Of a DNA stretch of 64,000 nt, positions 24,769 through 33,771 are shown one piece after another. Within the stretch, counting starts at the first letter, position 1, and every line of letters starts with the position of its first letter. The notes under the pieces were generated by a model. That model made no database searches, was not told the origin of the DNA, and saw only the letters and a program-made list of their open reading frames with translations. Source of the DNA: Paractinoplanes aksuensis (GTDB taxonomy: Bacteria; Actinomycetota; Actinomycetes; Mycobacteriales; Micromonosporaceae); assembly GCF_024137025.1 (NCBI RefSeq), contig NZ_JAMYJR010000002.1, positions 62,001 through 126,000 on the forward strand, read 5' to 3'. The position numbers were made by a program, and so were the translations under genes.

Positions 24769-25707
24769 CTATTCCTTTGCGAGAGGCGATACGGGGATCA
24801 GAGCCACGGTGATGTTGTCGGCGCCACCGGCGGTGTTCGCGTAGTCGGCGAGCCACCGGGCGGCAGAGATCAGCGTGCCTTGTTCGCGCAACCCCTCGCG
24901 CACCGCCGCGGCGAAGGCGGCCGGGTCGGTCAGGTAGTTCCACAAACCGTCGCTGCACAGCACCAGGTGCCCGGCGTCGCCGACCACGAATTCGCCCGTA
25001 CGCGGGGTGACCTTGCCGGCGTCCGCGCCGAGCCAGGCGGTGATGGCGTGGGCCTTGGGATCACGCATCGCCTGTTCCGGGTCGGCGCCCAGAGCGATCA
25101 CGTGGGTGGCCCACGAGTCGTCCTCGGTGAGCTGCTCGGCCGGGCCGACCTCGGGCACCCAGTAGGCACGGCTGTCGCCGATCCAGCCCACCGTCACCGC
25201 GTCCCCGCGCACGGCGGCCGAGACGATCGTGCACGCTGGGTTGGAGGCCTGCCGCCGCGGGTCGCCCGACGCGGCCAGTTCGGCCACCGCGGCCTGTGCG
25301 GCCGAGATGGCCGCGGCCACGTCGCCCGCGGGCAGCAGGTCGCCGGCCGCCTGCACCGCGGTCAGCGAGGCGACGTCGGGGTCGAACGACGACGAGACGC
25401 CGTCGCTGATCACCACGTCGACCTCGGAACCGCGGGTGACCAGCCACATCGCGTCCTCGTTGCGATGATGCCGCAGCCCGCGGTCGGTCACGGAGGCGGC
25501 CACCGCGCCGCAGTCGGTCTCGAGATGATCACGTTCGCGCCCGGCCAGCATCCCGCAATGCTCGCAGTACCCGTCCTCGCCCACGCCGCCGGGTGTCCCG
25601 CAATGCTCACAGGCCGGTTCAGGGGCCAGCGACCGTCCGCAGACCTCGCAGAAAGTCGCTCCGGCCGTGCGCTCATCGGCGCATGAAGCGCAGTCGGTCA
25701 TCGTCAT
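24769..25707 (-). CDS. PP2C-family Ser/Thr phosphatase with N-terminal zinc ribbons
   Basis: The 312-residue product begins with clustered C-x2-C pairs (CASC, CEVCG, CEHCG, CEHCG within the first 55 residues) that form double zinc ribbons. A PP2C catalytic domain (about 65-310) follows, with metal-binding motifs VISDGVSSSFD, WIGDSRAYW, LCSDGLWNY and GADNITV. The usual DGMGG is replaced by DGVSSS, but the metal-binding Asp is kept. It would remove the phosphates placed by the operon's PknG-like kinase. It starts 22 bp after the kinase stop. Confidence 0.92.
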   Translation of the reverse strand: MTMTDCASCADERTAGATFCEVCGRSLAPEPACEHCGTPGGVGEDGYCEHCGMLAGRERDHLETDCGAVAASVTDRGLRHHRNEDAMWLVTRGSEVDVVISDGVSSSFDPDVASLTAVQAAGDLLPAGDVAAAISAAQAAVAELAASGDPRRQASNPACTIVSAAVRGDAVTVGWIGDSRAYWVPEVGPAEQLTEDDSWATHVIALGADPEQAMRDPKAHAITAWLGADAGKVTPRTGEFVVGDAGHLVLCSDGLWNYLTDPAAFAAAVREGLREQGTLISAARWLADYANTAGGADNITVALIPVSPLAKE

Positions 25708-25729
25708 CGGGCCTCGCTCTTGAAAACCA

Positions 25730-27916
25730 TCATGTACGCGTCCGGGGGCGGGACGCGTTGGCCAGGTCGACCAGGCGGATCTTCTCGTCGCCGTGGGCGG
25801 CCCGGGCCATCTCGCGGTACGCCTCCTCGAGCGCGAACCGGATGTCGCGCTCGCGGATGTTGCCGTTGCGGTCGGGCCCGAGCACCGCCGCGGGCAGCGT
25901 AGCCTTGCCGGCCACGTTTCGCAGCGCCTGTTCGAGCAGCTCCGCGCGCAGGGCGGCCAGTTGTGCGGCCTCCACCTCGAGCCGTTCGATGAGCGCGGCC
26001 GCGGTGGCGAGCGCGTCGACGTCGGGCACGGCCGACGCGTGCGCCCGGACCAGGGCCCGGACGGCGCCGACCTGGGAACTGCGATAGGCCGAGGACGTCC
26101 CGGGCACCCGGTTGTACGCCTCGACGGCCCCGCTGCGGTCGCCGGCGCCCAGGCGGCAGCGGGCCAGCCCGGCCGCGGCGGCCGTGTACGACGGGTCGGT
26201 CCGGCTCACCACGTCGTAGTAGGCGGCCGCCGTGTTGTCGCCGACCAGCTCGAGGGTGAGCCCGATGGCCAGTTGCGGGGCGAGCTCACCGGGCAGCGCC
26301 GAATAGACGGCCTCGAACCGCTGCCGCGCCTCCATGTACATGCCCTCGGCCAGCGCGAGCAGCCCGTCGTACCAGGCGATGCGCCAGTCGTCGCCGTACG
26401 TGTGGGCCAGCCGCCCGCATTCCTGGCGGGCCCCGGCGAACGAGCCGTCGCGCACGCCCAGATCGATGAGTGCGCGCAGCCCCCGCAGGCCCACCTCGAG
26501 CGTCTCGGCCGGGGCCGAGCGCAGCAGCGTCAGCACCTCGGCCGGATCGGTCACGGTGACCGAGGCCAGGAAGGCCGCGGCCGGGTCGGTGAGGTCGATC
26601 AGCGGGGTCGGCAGGTCTTGCCAGCGCGGCGTCTCCGAACGCAGATCGGTACGCAGCTCGCCCGTGAACAGCCGGGAAGCCGCGGGTTGCGGGGTGCCGT
26701 CGGCCGCGAGTACCTGGCGCAGCACGCCCATCATCTGCTCGGCCATCTCGGCGCTGTCGACGAAGCGTTCGCCCGGGTTCTTGGCCGTGGCCCGCAGCAG
26801 CAGCCGGTAGAACGACTCGAACCGCCGGTAGACGTCGAACTCGCCGCGGTCGGGCAGGCTGTCGGCGAACGTCGTCTGGTAACCCCGGAAGTCCGTGGTC
26901 AGCGTGGCCAGCGTACGGCCGATGGTGTAAAGATCCGAGGCGATGGACGGGCCGAGCGTGGCCATCTCGGGCGCCTGGTAGCCGACCGTGCCGTAGAGGG
27001 CGGCGTCGTGGTCGTCGATGTGCACGACGCCACCGAGGTCGATCAGCTTCATCTGGTCGCCGGCCTGGATCACGTTGTCCGGCTTGAAGTCGCAGTAGAT
27101 CAGGCCCCGGTCGTGCAGGTAGCCGAAGGCGGGCATGATCTCGAGCACGTAGGCCAGGGCCTGGTCGACCGGCAGCGGGTCGAGGTTGCCGCCGTTGGCC
27201 GTGCGGCGCTCCTTGAGGATGCCCTTGAGCGACTCGCCGCCGACGTACTCCATGACGATGTAGCCGGCCCCGTCGTGCTCGACGAAGTTGTAGATCTTGA
27301 CGATGTTGGGGTGCTCGACCTCGGCCAGGAACCGGCGCTCGGCCACGGCCGCCGCCAGCGCGTCCTCGTCGCCCGAGTTGAGCAGGCCCTTGAGCACCAC
27401 CCAGCGGTCCGAGACGTTCTTGTCGACGGCCAGATAGATCCAGCCCAGGCCGCCGTGGGCGAGCGCCCCGACGACCTCGTACTGCCCGCCGATCAGGTCG
27501 CCCTTGACCAGCTTGGGCGTGAAGTTGAACGGTTCGCCGCAGGACGGGCAGAAGCCGGACGTCCGACCGGGGCGGTCACCGCGGGTGCGGCCGACCGCGT
27601 TGCCGCATTTGGCGCAGTACCGCTTCGATTCCGGCACCTCGGCCGTGGCCATCACGGCCGTCGCCGGGTCGGCCTGGTTGATCGGCGCGATGTCGACCAG
27701 GCCGCCGCCGAACCGGCGCCGCGATCCGGTGCGGGCGCTGCCGGTGCGGGCCGATCCCGACGTACGGGTGGAGAGCGCGGCGGTCCGCACCGAGGGGCCG
27801 GTGGCCTCGCGCGGGGCCGGCACCTTCGGCGTCGGCGTACCGGCGCGGGGCGCCAGTCCGCAGGTGTCGCAGTACCCGTCCTCGATCGTTCCCGGGCAGT
27901 CGCGTTCGCACTTCAT
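25730..27916 (-). CDS. pknG: PknG-like Ser/Thr protein kinase with zinc ribbon and TPR domain
   Basis: The 728-residue product follows the PknG order. An N-terminal Cys pair (CDTCG) is followed by a rubredoxin-like zinc site (YCAKCG...FCPSCGEPF, about residues 98-135). The kinase domain (about 145-400) has VVLKGLL, the atypical catalytic loop YCDFKPDNVI and DLGG in place of HRD/DFG, as in PknG. A C-terminal TPR region (about 480-720) completes it. It is soluble. Known mycobacterial PknG phosphorylates GarA and controls glutamate metabolism under control of GlnH/GlnX, both encoded upstream here. The ATG at 27916 overlaps the upstream stop (ATGA); an earlier in-frame start would overlap more. 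Confidence 0.93.
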   Translation of the reverse strand: MKCERDCPGTIEDGYCDTCGLAPRAGTPTPKVPAPREATGPSVRTAALSTRTSGSARTGSARTGSRRRFGGGLVDIAPINQADPATAVMATAEVPESKRYCAKCGNAVGRTRGDRPGRTSGFCPSCGEPFNFTPKLVKGDLIGGQYEVVGALAHGGLGWIYLAVDKNVSDRWVVLKGLLNSGDEDALAAAVAERRFLAEVEHPNIVKIYNFVEHDGAGYIVMEYVGGESLKGILKERRTANGGNLDPLPVDQALAYVLEIMPAFGYLHDRGLIYCDFKPDNVIQAGDQMKLIDLGGVVHIDDHDAALYGTVGYQAPEMATLGPSIASDLYTIGRTLATLTTDFRGYQTTFADSLPDRGEFDVYRRFESFYRLLLRATAKNPGERFVDSAEMAEQMMGVLRQVLAADGTPQPAASRLFTGELRTDLRSETPRWQDLPTPLIDLTDPAAAFLASVTVTDPAEVLTLLRSAPAETLEVGLRGLRALIDLGVRDGSFAGARQECGRLAHTYGDDWRIAWYDGLLALAEGMYMEARQRFEAVYSALPGELAPQLAIGLTLELVGDNTAAAYYDVVSRTDPSYTAAAAGLARCRLGAGDRSGAVEAYNRVPGTSSAYRSSQVGAVRALVRAHASAVPDVDALATAAALIERLEVEAAQLAALRAELLEQALRNVAGKATLPAAVLGPDRNGNIRERDIRFALEEAYREMARAAHGDEKIRLVDLANASRPRTRT

Positions 27917-29091
27917 CGGCCGTTCCTCGCGATCGTGGCGGTGAGCGCATCCTGATAGGCGTTGACGGCCCGGCGGGCCGTGGTCAGCTCGCACGGCGCG
28001 GAATACAGCGCCTCACGGGCCGCCGTCGCCCGCGGGCTCAGGTCGGGGTGTTCGGCCAGCCCGTGCCGCAGGGCCTTGGCCTGGTAGGCGTCGAGCCGCC
28101 CGCGCAGTTCGTTGCGGGTGGCCAGCAGTCCGGCGTTGCGGGCGATGCCGTCGCGCAGCCCGGCCATCCGGTCCCGGGCCCGGCGGGTCCACTCGGCCAG
28201 CCGCGAGCTGATCAGCGGCCAGTGCCCGGCCGCGGCCAGCGCGTCGATGGCCACCAGGTCGGGCCGCAGGTTTCCCAGGGGTACGGCGGTGATCTCGTGG
28301 GCCGGGAAACGGCCGGCCGCTTTCTCGGCGGCCGCGTGGGCCTCCGCGGTGACCGCGTCGACCTCGGCCGCCAGCTTGTGGGCGTCGGCCAGCCGCTGGG
28401 TCAGGGCCTCGCGCAGCTCCCCGACCGAGGTGCGCTCGGCGTCGGCCCGCTGGATCAGGGTGCGTACGGCGGCCAGGTCGCGCTCCTGGACGCCGAGCGG
28501 ATCGGTCGCGAGCACGGCGGTGAACCGGCCGAGCCGCCGGTCGGCCTCGTCGACCGCGGTGGTGCTGCCCCCGGACTCCCGGGTCAACCGGCGTACGGTC
28601 TCGAGCGAGCTCGCGGCCTCGGCCGCGGCCGGCAGCAGCCGGTCCCACGCCTCGCCGGCCCGGGTCGCGACCCCGACCGCGGTCGCGAACGCCGCCTCCA
28701 TGGCCGCCAGCAGCTGCCCCGGGCTGCACGTGGTGCGCACCTGGCCCGGGCCGAGCAGGCCGCGCTGGGCCAGCGGCACGACCTTGGTCGACAGGGTGAT
28801 CGACGCGCCCAGCACCTCGTGCGCGAACTTCGTGCGGTCGCTGTCGCTGGGCCGGCGCTTCTCGCGCATCTTGGCCGCCCGCGCGATCACCTCGCTCAGC
28901 AGCCGGTAGCCCTCCCACAGCTCGTCGAGGGCCTCGGTCGCGTCGGCCCACGCGGTCGCCGTCCGCCCGGTCAGGGCCGACCGGTCGAGCTCCTTGCGGG
29001 CCGGGTTGTCGTCGAGGTCGACCAGGTTGGCCGAGATCGCCGACATCGCGGTCTCGAGGCGCAGCAGTTCGGTCTCGGCCTGACTCGTCAT
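27913..29091 (-). CDS. Helical protein of unknown function in the PknG operon
   Basis: The 392-residue product is almost entirely Ala/Glu/Arg/Leu-rich helix, with segments suggesting coiled coils (about residues 150-270). It has no signal peptide, transmembrane segment or enzyme motif. The ATG at 29091 overlaps the GlnH stop and the stop overlaps the PknG start, so it is translated between sensor and kinase and may connect them. I do not recognise the family. A structural or scaffold role is an inference from its composition and position. Confidence 0.82.
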   Translation of the reverse strand: MTSQAETELLRLETAMSAISANLVDLDDNPARKELDRSALTGRTATAWADATEALDELWEGYRLLSEVIARAAKMREKRRPSDSDRTKFAHEVLGASITLSTKVVPLAQRGLLGPGQVRTTCSPGQLLAAMEAAFATAVGVATRAGEAWDRLLPAAAEAASSLETVRRLTRESGGSTTAVDEADRRLGRFTAVLATDPLGVQERDLAAVRTLIQRADAERTSVGELREALTQRLADAHKLAAEVDAVTAEAHAAAEKAAGRFPAHEITAVPLGNLRPDLVAIDALAAAGHWPLISSRLAEWTRRARDRMAGLRDGIARNAGLLATRNELRGRLDAYQAKALRHGLAEHPDLSPRATAAREALYSAPCELTTARRAVNAYQDALTATIARNGR

Positions 29092-30056
29092 CGGTACTGG
29101 GCCTTCGGCGGCGGCGGCGCCTGGCCGAAGTCGCCGAGCCACTTCTCGTACGTCTTCTTCCAGGTGCCGTTCGCGCGGTTGCGCTCGAGCACCGCGTTGA
29201 CGAAGCGGGCGAACTCCGGGTGTTCCTTGTTCATCGCGATGGCGTACGGCTCCTGGGTGAACTTGTCGCCGATGACCTTCGCGTACGGGTCCTGCGCGGC
29301 CATCCCGGCCAGGATGGTGTCGTCGGTCGAGATGCCGTCGACCTCGTTGCGCTGGAAGGCGACCAGGCAGTCGCCGAACGCGGGCCGGGCCACCGCGATC
29401 GGTTTGCTCTTCTCCTTGCCGATGTTGTCGAACGAGGTCGACCCGGCGGCCGAGCAGATCTTCTTGCCGCCGAGGTCGGCGATGCTCTTCGCCTTCGAGC
29501 TCTTGGAGACGAGCACCTTCTGCCCGGCTTCGTAATAGATGCTGGAGAAGTTGACGTCCACCCAGCGTTCGCAGTTAGCCGTCATGGTGTCCGCGACAAT
29601 ATCCACACTGCCGTCGACGGCGGAACTGACGCGCTTGTCGTACCCGATGACTTTGATCTGAATTTTGTCGGGGTCGCCGAAGATGGCCTCGGCGATCTGG
29701 CGGCCCATGTCGACGTCGAAGCCCTCGATCTCGCCCGTGAAGGGGTTGCGCGAGCTGAACAGCAGCGTGTCCTGGCTGGTGCCCAGAACCAGACGGCCGC
29801 GTTCCTGGATGGTCGCCATGTAGCTCCCGGCGGGCATGTCGCCGGGCTCGGGCAGCGAGCCGGTCGGGCGCAGGCTGGCCCGCGGGTTGCAGGCGGGCGG
29901 GGCGGGCTTCGTGCCGTCCGGGGCCGGGGCCGGGGTGACCGCGTCGGCCTGGGGCCGGTCGGGCGTCACGGGCAGGGGAGAGCTGTCACCGGCACAGCCG
30001 GCCAGGGCCGCGGTGGCGGCGAGCACGGTGGCGGTGAGGGCGGCTCGGATGCGCAT
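29088..30056 (-). CDS. glnH: GlnH-like amino-acid-binding lipoprotein
   Basis: The 322-residue precursor has a lipoprotein signal peptide (lipobox LAGC, Cys near residue 21), a Pro-rich linker, and a family-3 solute-binding domain (about 80-315). Motifs include GRLVLGTSQDTLLFSS, GFDVDMGRQIAEAIFGD and a C-terminal NGTWKKTYEKWLG. It matches glutamate/aspartate-binding proteins. No ABC permease or ATPase gene is adjacent; instead it is coupled to a GlnX-like receptor (ATGA overlap) and PknG. This matches the mycobacterial arrangement in which GlnH senses extracytoplasmic amino acids rather than feeding a transporter. Confidence 0.92.
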   Translation of the reverse strand: MRIRAALTATVLAATAALAGCAGDSSPLPVTPDRPQADAVTPAPAPDGTKPAPPACNPRASLRPTGSLPEPGDMPAGSYMATIQERGRLVLGTSQDTLLFSSRNPFTGEIEGFDVDMGRQIAEAIFGDPDKIQIKVIGYDKRVSSAVDGSVDIVADTMTANCERWVDVNFSSIYYEAGQKVLVSKSSKAKSIADLGGKKICSAAGSTSFDNIGKEKSKPIAVARPAFGDCLVAFQRNEVDGISTDDTILAGMAAQDPYAKVIGDKFTQEPYAIAMNKEHPEFARFVNAVLERNRANGTWKKTYEKWLGDFGQAPPPPKAQYR

Positions 30057-31357
30057 CAGCGGTACTCCTCCAGACGCGTGCGGAGCCCGATGAAGGCGAA
30101 GGCACAGACGGCCAGGGCCAGCAGCGGGCCGCCCACGGTGAGCAGGCCGAGACCGTCCCCGGCGGCGTTGATCTCTTGCGTGAAGAACTCCTTGCGGTTC
30201 TCCAGGGCCCGGTCGAGCTCCTGCCGCACGCCCTCGAACGTGTCGGTGGTCTGTTTGCCGACGGCCAGCTCGACCGCGCCCTCGTAGTCGCCGCTGTCGT
30301 CGAGCGCGCGCACGTCGCTGTGGGCGGAGACGTACTGGCGGAAGCCCTCCGCGGCCCGGTCCATGGTGCGGCCCAGCGCCGGGTCGAGCGAGTCGTACTC
30401 GTTGACCATCGGCCCGCCGCGGCGGGTGAGTTGCTCGGCCACCGCGTCGAAGTCCTTCTCGTACGGGCCGGAGCCGGACCGTGCGGCCAGGGTGAGCGCC
30501 TCGTCGCCGCGGGCCTGCAGGGCCAGCAGGCGGCTCTCGGCGATCGAGGCCACCGGGCCCGACCCCTGGTTGGCCGCCCGGTCGAGCCGGGTCTGCTGGG
30601 TGAGCAGGATCGAGATCGTGCCGATGGTGAGCACGAGTGTCACGGCCGTGGCCGCCAGCAGGGGCAGGTTGAACGTGCGGCGGGTCCGGCGGCTCAGGTA
30701 GCGCTGGGTCAGCGCGAGCGCGACGAGCAGCCCGCCCAGCGACAGCACCAGCAGCGACATCCAGCCCACGGCGCCGGCCGCGCCGTAACCGTCCTCGACC
30801 TCGCGCTGCGCGCCCTCGAACAACTCGCGGGCCTGCGGCTGCAGCGTGTCGCGGTTGAGCCGGGACGCCTCCGACAGATAGGACGCGCCGATCGGCAGCC
30901 CCTGCCGGTTGTTGGCCCGGGCCGTGGCCACCAACGCCGAGTACTCGGCGACCCCGGCCGACAGGGTGCGCACGGCCGTGGCCGCGCGCCCGTCCTCGGG
31001 GGTGCGCCGGGCGGCCGACGTCAGTGCGGTCGTGGCCCGGGCCAGGTCGTCGTCGTAGCGACGGGTCAGCGCGCTCGGCTCGAGCCCACCGGCCAGGAAG
31101 GCCTGGGCCGCGGTGGTGTCGGCGTCGGCCAGCGCCGAATAGATCGTCTCGGCCTCGATCAGCAGCGGCTGGGCGCGGTCGCCGAGGTCGTCGGTGCCGG
31201 CCCGGGCCGCGGAGCCCGCGACCCCGGCCAGCAGCCCGCTGAGCAGCCCGAGCCCGACGAGCAAGGCGATCAGCAGCTGCAGGCGCCCCGGTGAGTGGTG
31301 TCTGAGACCGCCGACGCGCCGAAGCACGCCGGGCCGGGTCGCCAGCGCTGTGCTCAA
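30056..31357 (-). CDS. glnX: GlnX-like membrane receptor
   Basis: The 433-residue product has four membrane helices: one near the N-terminus (about residues 20-45), two in the middle (about 190-205 and 225-245) and one at the C-terminus (about 405-425), separated by two extracytoplasmic helical domains. This is the GlnX layout: sensor domains outside, short cytoplasmic parts. The start is a TTG at 31357 preceded at 4 bases by a strong GGGGGAGG site. An in-frame ATG at 31441 lies inside the terminator of the upstream gene and is rejected. It is the first gene of the operon and presumably passes GlnH occupancy to PknG. Confidence 0.86.
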   Translation of the reverse strand: MSTALATRPGVLRRVGGLRHHSPGRLQLLIALLVGLGLLSGLLAGVAGSAARAGTDDLGDRAQPLLIEAETIYSALADADTTAAQAFLAGGLEPSALTRRYDDDLARATTALTSAARRTPEDGRAATAVRTLSAGVAEYSALVATARANNRQGLPIGASYLSEASRLNRDTLQPQARELFEGAQREVEDGYGAAGAVGWMSLLVLSLGGLLVALALTQRYLSRRTRRTFNLPLLAATAVTLVLTIGTISILLTQQTRLDRAANQGSGPVASIAESRLLALQARGDEALTLAARSGSGPYEKDFDAVAEQLTRRGGPMVNEYDSLDPALGRTMDRAAEGFRQYVSAHSDVRALDDSGDYEGAVELAVGKQTTDTFEGVRQELDRALENRKEFFTQEINAAGDGLGLLTVGGPLLALAVCAFAFIGLRTRLEEYR

Positions 31358-31405
31358 GCTTCCTCCCCCGATGTTCTGGGCCCATAACTGTGCGCCATCA
31401 ATGCA

Positions 31406-31437
31406 AGCGCCCGGCGCTACGAAAGCCGCCGGGCGCT
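31406..31437 (-). terminator. Strong stem-loop terminator after the acyl-CoA synthetase gene
   Basis: AGCGCCCGGCG (31406-31416) and CGCCGGGCGCT (31427-31437) form a perfect 11-bp stem with a 10-base loop, 14 bp beyond the synthetase stop codon. It separates that gene from the GlnX/PknG operon, which must therefore have its own promoter in about 31358-31405. Confidence 0.8.
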
Positions 31438-31450
31438 CCATTAAAGACGA

Positions 31451-32998
31451 CTAGCTGAGTTCGCGTTTCAGCAGCTTGCCCGTGGCGGTCATGGGGAGGG
31501 TCTCGACGATGCTGACGACGCGCGGGTACTTGTAGGCGGCCATCTGCTCTTTGCCCCATTCGACCAGTTCGTCGGCCGTGGCCGTCGCGCCCGGCTTGAG
31601 GATCACGAACGCCTTGACCTCCTCGCCGTGACTCGGGTGGGGGACACCGATCACCGCGGCCAGCGAGACCGCCTCGTGGGTGATCAGCACTTCCTCGATC
31701 TCGCGCGGGTACACGTTGAACCCACCGCGGATGATCATGTCTTTGGCCCGGTCGACGATGTAGTAGTAGCCGTCCTTGTCGCGCCGCCCGAGGTCGCCGC
31801 TGCGGAACCAGCCGTCCCGCATGACCTCGGCCGTGGCCTCGGGCCGGTTGTAGTAGCCGCGCATGATGTTGTGGCCGCGGATGGCGATCTCGCCGATCTC
31901 GTCGATGCTGTCGACGGTGTTCCACTCGGGGTCGATCAGCTTGACCTCGACACCCCAGATGGGCACGCCGATCGAGCCCGGCCGCGGCTCGGCCCCCGGC
32001 CGGCTGAACGTGGCCACCGGCGAGGTCTCGGACAACCCGTACCCCTCGAGGATGGTCACCCCGAGGCGCTCCTTGACCTCTTTGATGATCTCGACGGGCA
32101 GGCTCGAACCGCCGGACACGGCCACCCGCATGTTGGCCGCGATGCGCTCCACGTCGACGCCCTCGCCGAGCGCGTTGAGCAGGCCCCACCACATGGTCGG
32201 CACGCCCGCGAAGAAGGTGACGTTCTCGCTCTGCAGCAGCTGGACCGCGGCCGCGGCGTCGAAGCGGGGGAGCAGCACGAGCGTCGCGGCGGTGGCGAAG
32301 CCGGCGTTCATGTTGACCGTCGAGCCGAACGAGTGGAACAGCGGCAGCACGAGCAGGTGGGTGTCGGTGCCCGGGGTGCCGCCGAAGAGCCGGTTGCAGG
32401 TGAGCGCGTTGAACAGCAGGTTGGCGTGCGACAGCTCGGCCCCCTTGGCCTGGCCGGTCGTGCCGCTGGTGTAGAGGATGACCGCCGGATCGGTCTCGGA
32501 CCGCAGCACGGCCTCGAACACCGGCGACTTCCCGGCCAGCCCCGACCCCAGCGTCTCGGCGCCCTCGATCGGCGAGGCGGCGGCAGGGTCGGCGGTGATC
32601 ACGAAGAACGTCTCGCACCCCTCGGCCTGCTGGAAGCCGGCGTGGCCCTCGGCGCCCATCGGCAGCTCGGGCGTGCCCTGGAAGCACAGGTAGGCCTTGG
32701 CCTCCGAGTCCTTCAGGTGGTACGCGATCTCGCGCCCCTTGAGCAGCACGTTCAGCGGCACGACGACGGCGCCGGCCTTGAGGATGCCGTAGTACACGAC
32801 CGGGAAGTAGGGCAGGTTGGGGCAGGACAGCGCGACCTTGTCGCCGGGCTGGATGCCCCGCTCGACCAGCAGGGCGGCCACCTGGTTGGCGGCCGCGTCG
32901 ACCTGGGCGTAGGTCAGGCGCCGGTCACCCAGGACGACCGCCGCCCGCTCCGGATAGTTGCGGGCGCTGTCCTCGAGCAGGATCGAGAGGTTGAGCAT
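31451..32998 (-). CDS. AMP-binding acyl-CoA synthetase (long-chain fatty acid CoA ligase type)
   Basis: The 515-residue product has the adenylating-enzyme signatures: the P-loop-like YTSGTTGQAKGAELSH (about residue 165), LEGYGLSETSPV (about 300), GWFRSGDLG with the ribose-binding Asp (about 390), and the C-terminal catalytic Lys in TATGKLLKREL. It would activate a fatty or aromatic acid to its CoA thioester via an acyl-AMP. A GTG six codons upstream spans the AAGGGGA ribosome site, so the ATG at 32998 is preferred. It is monocistronic, bounded by a terminator. The substrate is not resolved. Confidence 0.92.
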   Translation of the reverse strand: MLNLSILLEDSARNYPERAAVVLGDRRLTYAQVDAAANQVAALLVERGIQPGDKVALSCPNLPYFPVVYYGILKAGAVVVPLNVLLKGREIAYHLKDSEAKAYLCFQGTPELPMGAEGHAGFQQAEGCETFFVITADPAAASPIEGAETLGSGLAGKSPVFEAVLRSETDPAVILYTSGTTGQAKGAELSHANLLFNALTCNRLFGGTPGTDTHLLVLPLFHSFGSTVNMNAGFATAATLVLLPRFDAAAAVQLLQSENVTFFAGVPTMWWGLLNALGEGVDVERIAANMRVAVSGGSSLPVEIIKEVKERLGVTILEGYGLSETSPVATFSRPGAEPRPGSIGVPIWGVEVKLIDPEWNTVDSIDEIGEIAIRGHNIMRGYYNRPEATAEVMRDGWFRSGDLGRRDKDGYYYIVDRAKDMIIRGGFNVYPREIEEVLITHEAVSLAAVIGVPHPSHGEEVKAFVILKPGATATADELVEWGKEQMAAYKYPRVVSIVETLPMTATGKLLKRELS

Positions 32999-33075
32999 GC
33001 GGTCGGTCCCCTTCACGGTGCTGATGTGACTGCCGTCTCATCCCACCATTACTCACCAACCTGAGAAACCCTCCG

Positions 33076-33762
33076 TTACGGTCTTGTTCGCCGTTCGAGC
33101 AGCAACCGCCACCACGAGGGGCGCGACTCGCCCGGCAGCCAGGCCGCTCGCCGCCGGGCCGGATCCACCTCGTCGAGCTGGGCCCGCAACCGCGGCGGCA
33201 CCCACGGACCTCCCTCGTAGAAATCGGTGCCGACCTCCTTGGCGTACACGGACCCGAACCAGCACCACACCGGCGGTTCCGGTGGCAGCCCCAGCCACTG
33301 CCCGAGCGGCGCCAGGTACGGCTCCTCCGGTCGCTCCGCCGGACCCCACAGCGTCTTGCGGTCGAGCGTCATCCCGCCCGCCACCGAGGCCGACACGTAG
33401 AGGGTGTCGGCACCGGCCACGGCCAGCGCGAACTGCCGCACCCGGGCGTCACCGGGATCGACGGCGATCTGCAGCGAGTGGGCGACGGCGGGACCGAGCC
33501 GGGTCCCGCCCCCGGCGCCCAGCGAGGCGTGATGGACGGGCGGGCGACCGGCCAGGAACAGCAGCGAACCGGCCCGGGTCCAGGCCGCCTCGACCTCGGC
33601 CCGGCCGCCGCGCCCGCGCAGGGGCTCGCTCTCGCCGAACCGCACCGGCGTCGCCTCGGGCAGATGAGCGTCCGCCGCCTCGAACCAGCGGTCCACGATG
33701 TCCGGCGCGGCCCGCCGTTCGTACCAGCGCACCACGAGTACGTCGATCTTGCTCTTCGCCAC
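33076..33762 (-). CDS. Conserved-looking protein of unknown function
   Basis: The 228-residue product starts KIDVLVVRWYERR, has mixed alpha/beta composition, a Trp-rich C-terminal half (PVWCWFGSVYAKEVG) and an Arg-rich end. No signal peptide, membrane helix or known motif is seen. Codon bias is typical for the genome. It lies 9 bp downstream of the LacI-type regulator stop on the same strand, so the two may be co-transcribed, but no sugar-related motif links it to that system. Confidence 0.75.
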   Translation of the reverse strand: MAKSKIDVLVVRWYERRAAPDIVDRWFEAADAHLPEATPVRFGESEPLRGRGGRAEVEAAWTRAGSLLFLAGRPPVHHASLGAGGGTRLGPAVAHSLQIAVDPGDARVRQFALAVAGADTLYVSASVAGGMTLDRKTLWGPAERPEEPYLAPLGQWLGLPPEPPVWCWFGSVYAKEVGTDFYEGGPWVPPRLRAQLDEVDPARRRAAWLPGESRPSWWRLLLERRTRP

Positions 33763-33771
33763 GGGCCGAGC

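Noticed and set aside
31358..31441. Earlier ATG start for the GlnX-like gene at 31441
   Set aside because: It lies inside the terminator stem of the upstream gene and has no ribosome site; the TTG at 31357 follows GGGGGAGG.
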